A DNA stretch of 15,603 nucleotides from Candidatus Roizmanbacteria bacterium (lineage in GTDB: Bacteria > Patescibacteriota > Microgenomatia > UBA1406 > GWC2-37-13): assembly GCA_027002315.1 (NCBI GenBank), contig JALWZV010000052.1, forward strand, positions 1 through 15,603. The letters are read 5' to 3'. The notes below the pieces were generated by a model. The model was not told the origin of the DNA. It searched no databases and saw nothing but the letters and a program-made list of their open reading frames with translations. The position numbers were made by a program, and so were the translations under genes. Below, piece by piece: positions 13,707 through 15,603 of the stretch (its first letter is position 1; every line of letters starts with the position of its first letter).

Positions 13707-14375
13707 ATGAAATATGTTGTTATCAACTGGAAAGCAAAAAAAAACTTTGCAGAGGTTAAAAACTGGTTACAAGCCTTCTTCGAAAATAAACCTAAACTAG
13801 ATAATGTTCAAATAATTCTTGCCCCTTCTACTCCCTTTTTAGCATGGGTTAAACAATATATTGAAGATAAAAATATTGATGACATTAAAATAGCCTCTCA
13901 AGACGTATCCAAATTTGATAAAGGATCATACACTGGAGAGGCTACAGCCTACTCCTTACAAAATATTGTTGAGTACGCAATTATCGGACACAGCGAAAGA
14001 AGAAAGTATCTTAACGAAGATATTAGTACTTTAACTCAAAAAGTTTCACTATCATTAAAGTACAACATACAACCAATATTTTGTACCAGCAAAATAGAAG
14101 AAGAAATTCCAAATGGAGTGAGGATGATTGCCTATGAACCCTTAGACTCTATAGGAACCGGGAATAATTTAGCAGTTGAAAAAGTAATAGAGTTTAAAAA
14201 CAGAAAATTAAAGAATAACTCAAGAATTATTTTTTTATATGGAGGAAGTGTAAATCATAACAATATATATGAATATTTGATGCAGAGCGACATAGATGGA
14301 GTACTTATAGGAACAGCATCTCTGGAAGTCGACAACTTCTTGAAGATCCTTAAAAAACTAAAGAAAAGAATATAA
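13707..14375 (+). CDS. tpiA: Triosephosphate isomerase, short form
   Basis: The 222-residue enzyme interconverts dihydroxyacetone phosphate and glyceraldehyde-3-phosphate. Catalytic residues are in place: Asn7 and Lys9 (INWKAKK), His95 (IIGHSERR) and Glu144 (AYEP). The phosphate-binding IGTG (149-152), YGGSV (178-182) and GVLIGTA (198-204) are present. It is about 30 residues shorter than usual bacterial TIMs; the gap lies between PIFCTSK and GVRMIAYEP, where the usual CIGE and the following helices are missing. The catalytic loop reads YEPLDSIGTG rather than YEPVWAIGTG. The trimmed shape recalls archaeal TIMs. Start: ATG 13707 opens with the family's KYVVINWK, and the upstream TTG at 13668 is the -35 box. 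The last 26 bp overlap the end of the convergent LPKTG gene. Confidence 0.93.
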   Translation: MKYVVINWKAKKNFAEVKNWLQAFFENKPKLDNVQIILAPSTPFLAWVKQYIEDKNIDDIKIASQDVSKFDKGSYTGEATAYSLQNIVEYAIIGHSERRKYLNEDISTLTQKVSLSLKYNIQPIFCTSKIEEEIPNGVRMIAYEPLDSIGTGNNLAVEKVIEFKNRKLKNNSRIIFLYGGSVNHNNIYEYLMQSDIDGVLIGTASLEVDNFLKILKKLKKRI

Positions 14376-14931
14376 TTAAACCCGCTGTAAAAAAAAGAAC
14401 CAGTGAATAGATAACATTACCTGTCTTGGGAAGTGATTTACCCACTTTGGAACTTGTTACTGTAGAAGAAGGATTTGTAGTAATACTGGATGACGGAGAG
14501 GCCTCCGCTTTGGCTATTATAATATCTGTTGGAGATGGTGCTATAGATAACCCATCTTCACCGCTATCACTTGATTTTGGCTCTGTTGATTCTGTAGGTT
14601 CTGTTGATGGTGACCAAGCTACAACTCTTTCGGTAGGAGATAGGTTACTATTCTGTTCAGACTTTTCCTTCGAAATAGAAGGACTTATGTCGGCAACTGT
14701 TGGGCTCAAAGAAGGAGATACATTCTGTTCCTCCACCTGAGTAATTTTATTTAAAGCTATTATCTTGCTGTAGGTTTTAGGAGCTGCTTTAGTTTTAATG
14801 GTAAAAGCTTTACCTTGATCCATCGAACTATCCTGCATTAACTCAAAAGATACTATTATCAAAGATATAAGGAAAAAGGCTGTGATAAAAATCAGAGCCG
14901 CTGTTTTTTTATCAATTTTAATCTTTGTCAT
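14350..14931 (-). CDS. Ser/Thr/Pro-rich envelope protein with C-terminal LPKTG-TM
   Basis: This 193-residue protein has an N-terminal TM/signal-anchor (about 11-29, after MTKIKIDKK), a short basic region, then a low-complexity linker at about 70-165 rich in Ser, Pro, Thr and Glu with SPSLSPT, SPSTEPTESTEP and SPSSS. It ends in LPKTG at 167-171 followed by a hydrophobic segment to the C-terminus. That order resembles a sortase sorting signal, but the usual positively charged tail is absent: the protein ends FFSLVF. It may be anchored by both ends, or attached by a sortase encoded elsewhere. It begins 15 bp after the upstream two-TM gene, so the two form an operon, and its end overlaps tpiA tail to tail. 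Confidence 0.72.
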   Translation of the reverse strand: MTKIKIDKKTAALIFITAFFLISLIIVSFELMQDSSMDQGKAFTIKTKAAPKTYSKIIALNKITQVEEQNVSPSLSPTVADISPSISKEKSEQNSNLSPTERVVAWSPSTEPTESTEPKSSDSGEDGLSIAPSPTDIIIAKAEASPSSSITTNPSSTVTSSKVGKSLPKTGNVIYSLVLFFTAGLIIFFSLVF

Positions 14932-14946
14932 AATATTAGCGATAAA

Positions 14947-15591
14947 CTATTGTATCCAGCCATCCTCCCGTGAATGAAACTGAGCTTTAATATTTAGTTC
15001 TCCTTCTTTAGATGAAATTCTAAATTTTTTATAAAAAACAAAGAATCTTTTATTAAAGTCCGTTGTAATGTCCTCAGGGCTCCACTTATCTTTATTAATT
15101 TTAATTCTTGCCATATCAATATCTGACTCTAAAATACTCGGTCTTTCTATTCCTACTATTATCTCTCCATCCTTTTCTATTGTATCAATAATATTATCAA
15201 CACTCAATTTATTCCAATTTATATCAAACAAAATAATACCCTCTGAGTTAACATACTCAACTTTTTGTAAATTTATTTTATTAGCTTTAGGTTTTGTCTT
15301 AATCATAATAAATAAAGTCACTATGGAGACTATTCCTAAAAATATAAATAGCGCTATTATAACAACTAAGGCTAATTTACTCTGTTTTTTAGTCGTTTGG
15401 TTTGTTTGTATTTTTTCCCCAACTCCAACACCACTCTTTATCTTATTCGCCTTAAAATCAGGGATATTTACATGTTTTATTCTATTCTCTTTTTTAATTG
15501 AGTAAGCCTCATATGCCAAAGCTACGAAAACCACCGCAAATGCAATAAAGCTTATCTTGTTTATCGATGTTAAAAAATGTACTAAGTTCAT
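14947..15591 (-). CDS. Two-TM membrane protein of unknown function
   Basis: I do not recognise this 214-residue protein. It has TM segments at about 13-32 and 73-97, separated by a roughly 40-residue basic linker. An outer or inner domain of about 115 residues follows, with likely strands (VEYVNSEGIILFDINW), a helix (LSVDNIIDTIEK), more strands, and the end RFFVFYKKFRISSKEG...FHSREDGWIQ. It is one of only two genes here using a TAG stop. The LPKTG protein follows 15 bp later, so both probably act in the envelope. Only 12 bases of upstream sequence are in the window, so a promoter or preceding operon gene cannot be judged. Confidence 0.65.
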   Translation of the reverse strand: MNLVHFLTSINKISFIAFAVVFVALAYEAYSIKKENRIKHVNIPDFKANKIKSGVGVGEKIQTNQTTKKQSKLALVVIIALFIFLGIVSIVTLFIMIKTKPKANKINLQKVEYVNSEGIILFDINWNKLSVDNIIDTIEKDGEIIVGIERPSILESDIDMARIKINKDKWSPEDITTDFNKRFFVFYKKFRISSKEGELNIKAQFHSREDGWIQ

Positions 15592-15603
15592 ATAGATTAA
15601 TTC

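Noticed and set aside
1054..15591. Alternative genetic code with TGA read as Gly or Trp
   Set aside because: All conserved genes are full length without in-frame TGA, Gly motifs use GGN and Trp uses TGG, so the standard code explains the window.
1..15603. tRNA genes, CRISPR array, IS element or prophage remnants
   Set aside because: Gaps are too short or featureless for tRNAs, and no spaced direct repeats, transposase or integrase signatures were found on either strand.

Overview
The window looks like chromosomal sequence from a small, AT-rich bacterial genome, most likely a member of the Candidate Phyla Radiation (Patescibacteria, possibly Microgenomates-like). This is inferred from the low G+C (about one third by eye), Lys/Ile-rich proteins, very short intergenic gaps, trimmed versions of housekeeping enzymes, lineage-specific exported proteins of the DUF5666-like and Ig-like kinds, and a near absence of Shine-Dalgarno sequences. 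The standard bacterial code fits: every conserved gene reads through without in-frame TGA, and all 15 genes whose stop lies in the window end in TAA (13) or TAG (2).

Layout. 1-1013 (minus, runs off the left edge): a fused gene joining a TsaC/Sua5 (YrdC) domain to a TsaE P-loop ATPase, two steps of the tRNA t6A pathway. 1054-3150 (plus): a MazG-like nucleotide pyrophosphohydrolase and glmS. 3154-4507 (minus): the overlapping xseA-xseB pair for exonuclease VII, tail to tail with glmS. 4596-6221 (plus): an unrecognised protein with a 16-17-residue tandem repeat, then an adenosine-specific kinase family (DUF355) protein. 6229-12843 (minus): a compact run of five genes, pcrA/uvrD helicase, nnrD, a membrane-anchored Ig-like protein, an exported DUF5666-like protein and secA, joined by 8-bp ATGATTAA overlaps or short gaps. 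12938-14375 (plus): a membrane-anchored protein of unknown function and a short triosephosphate isomerase. 14350-15591 (minus): a two-gene envelope pair, a two-TM protein followed by a Ser/Thr/Pro-rich protein with a C-terminal LPKTG and TM segment. Its end overlaps tpiA by 26 bp.

The genes cover core functions (tRNA modification, nucleotide and NAD(P)H-hydrate repair, UDP-GlcNAc precursor synthesis, DNA repair, Sec export, glycolysis) interleaved with envelope proteins of unknown role. Three observations stand out. The TsaC-TsaE fusion combines the first enzyme of t6A synthesis with the ATPase needed for its last complex. Promoters of the form TGnTATAnT lie 5-10 nt before the start codon, suggesting leaderless or nearly leaderless mRNAs. 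The repeat protein at 4596-5636 has a solenoid-like pattern I cannot assign to a family. No tRNA, rRNA, CRISPR array, insertion sequence or convincing intrinsic terminator was seen. No gene-free stretch exceeds about 125 bp.
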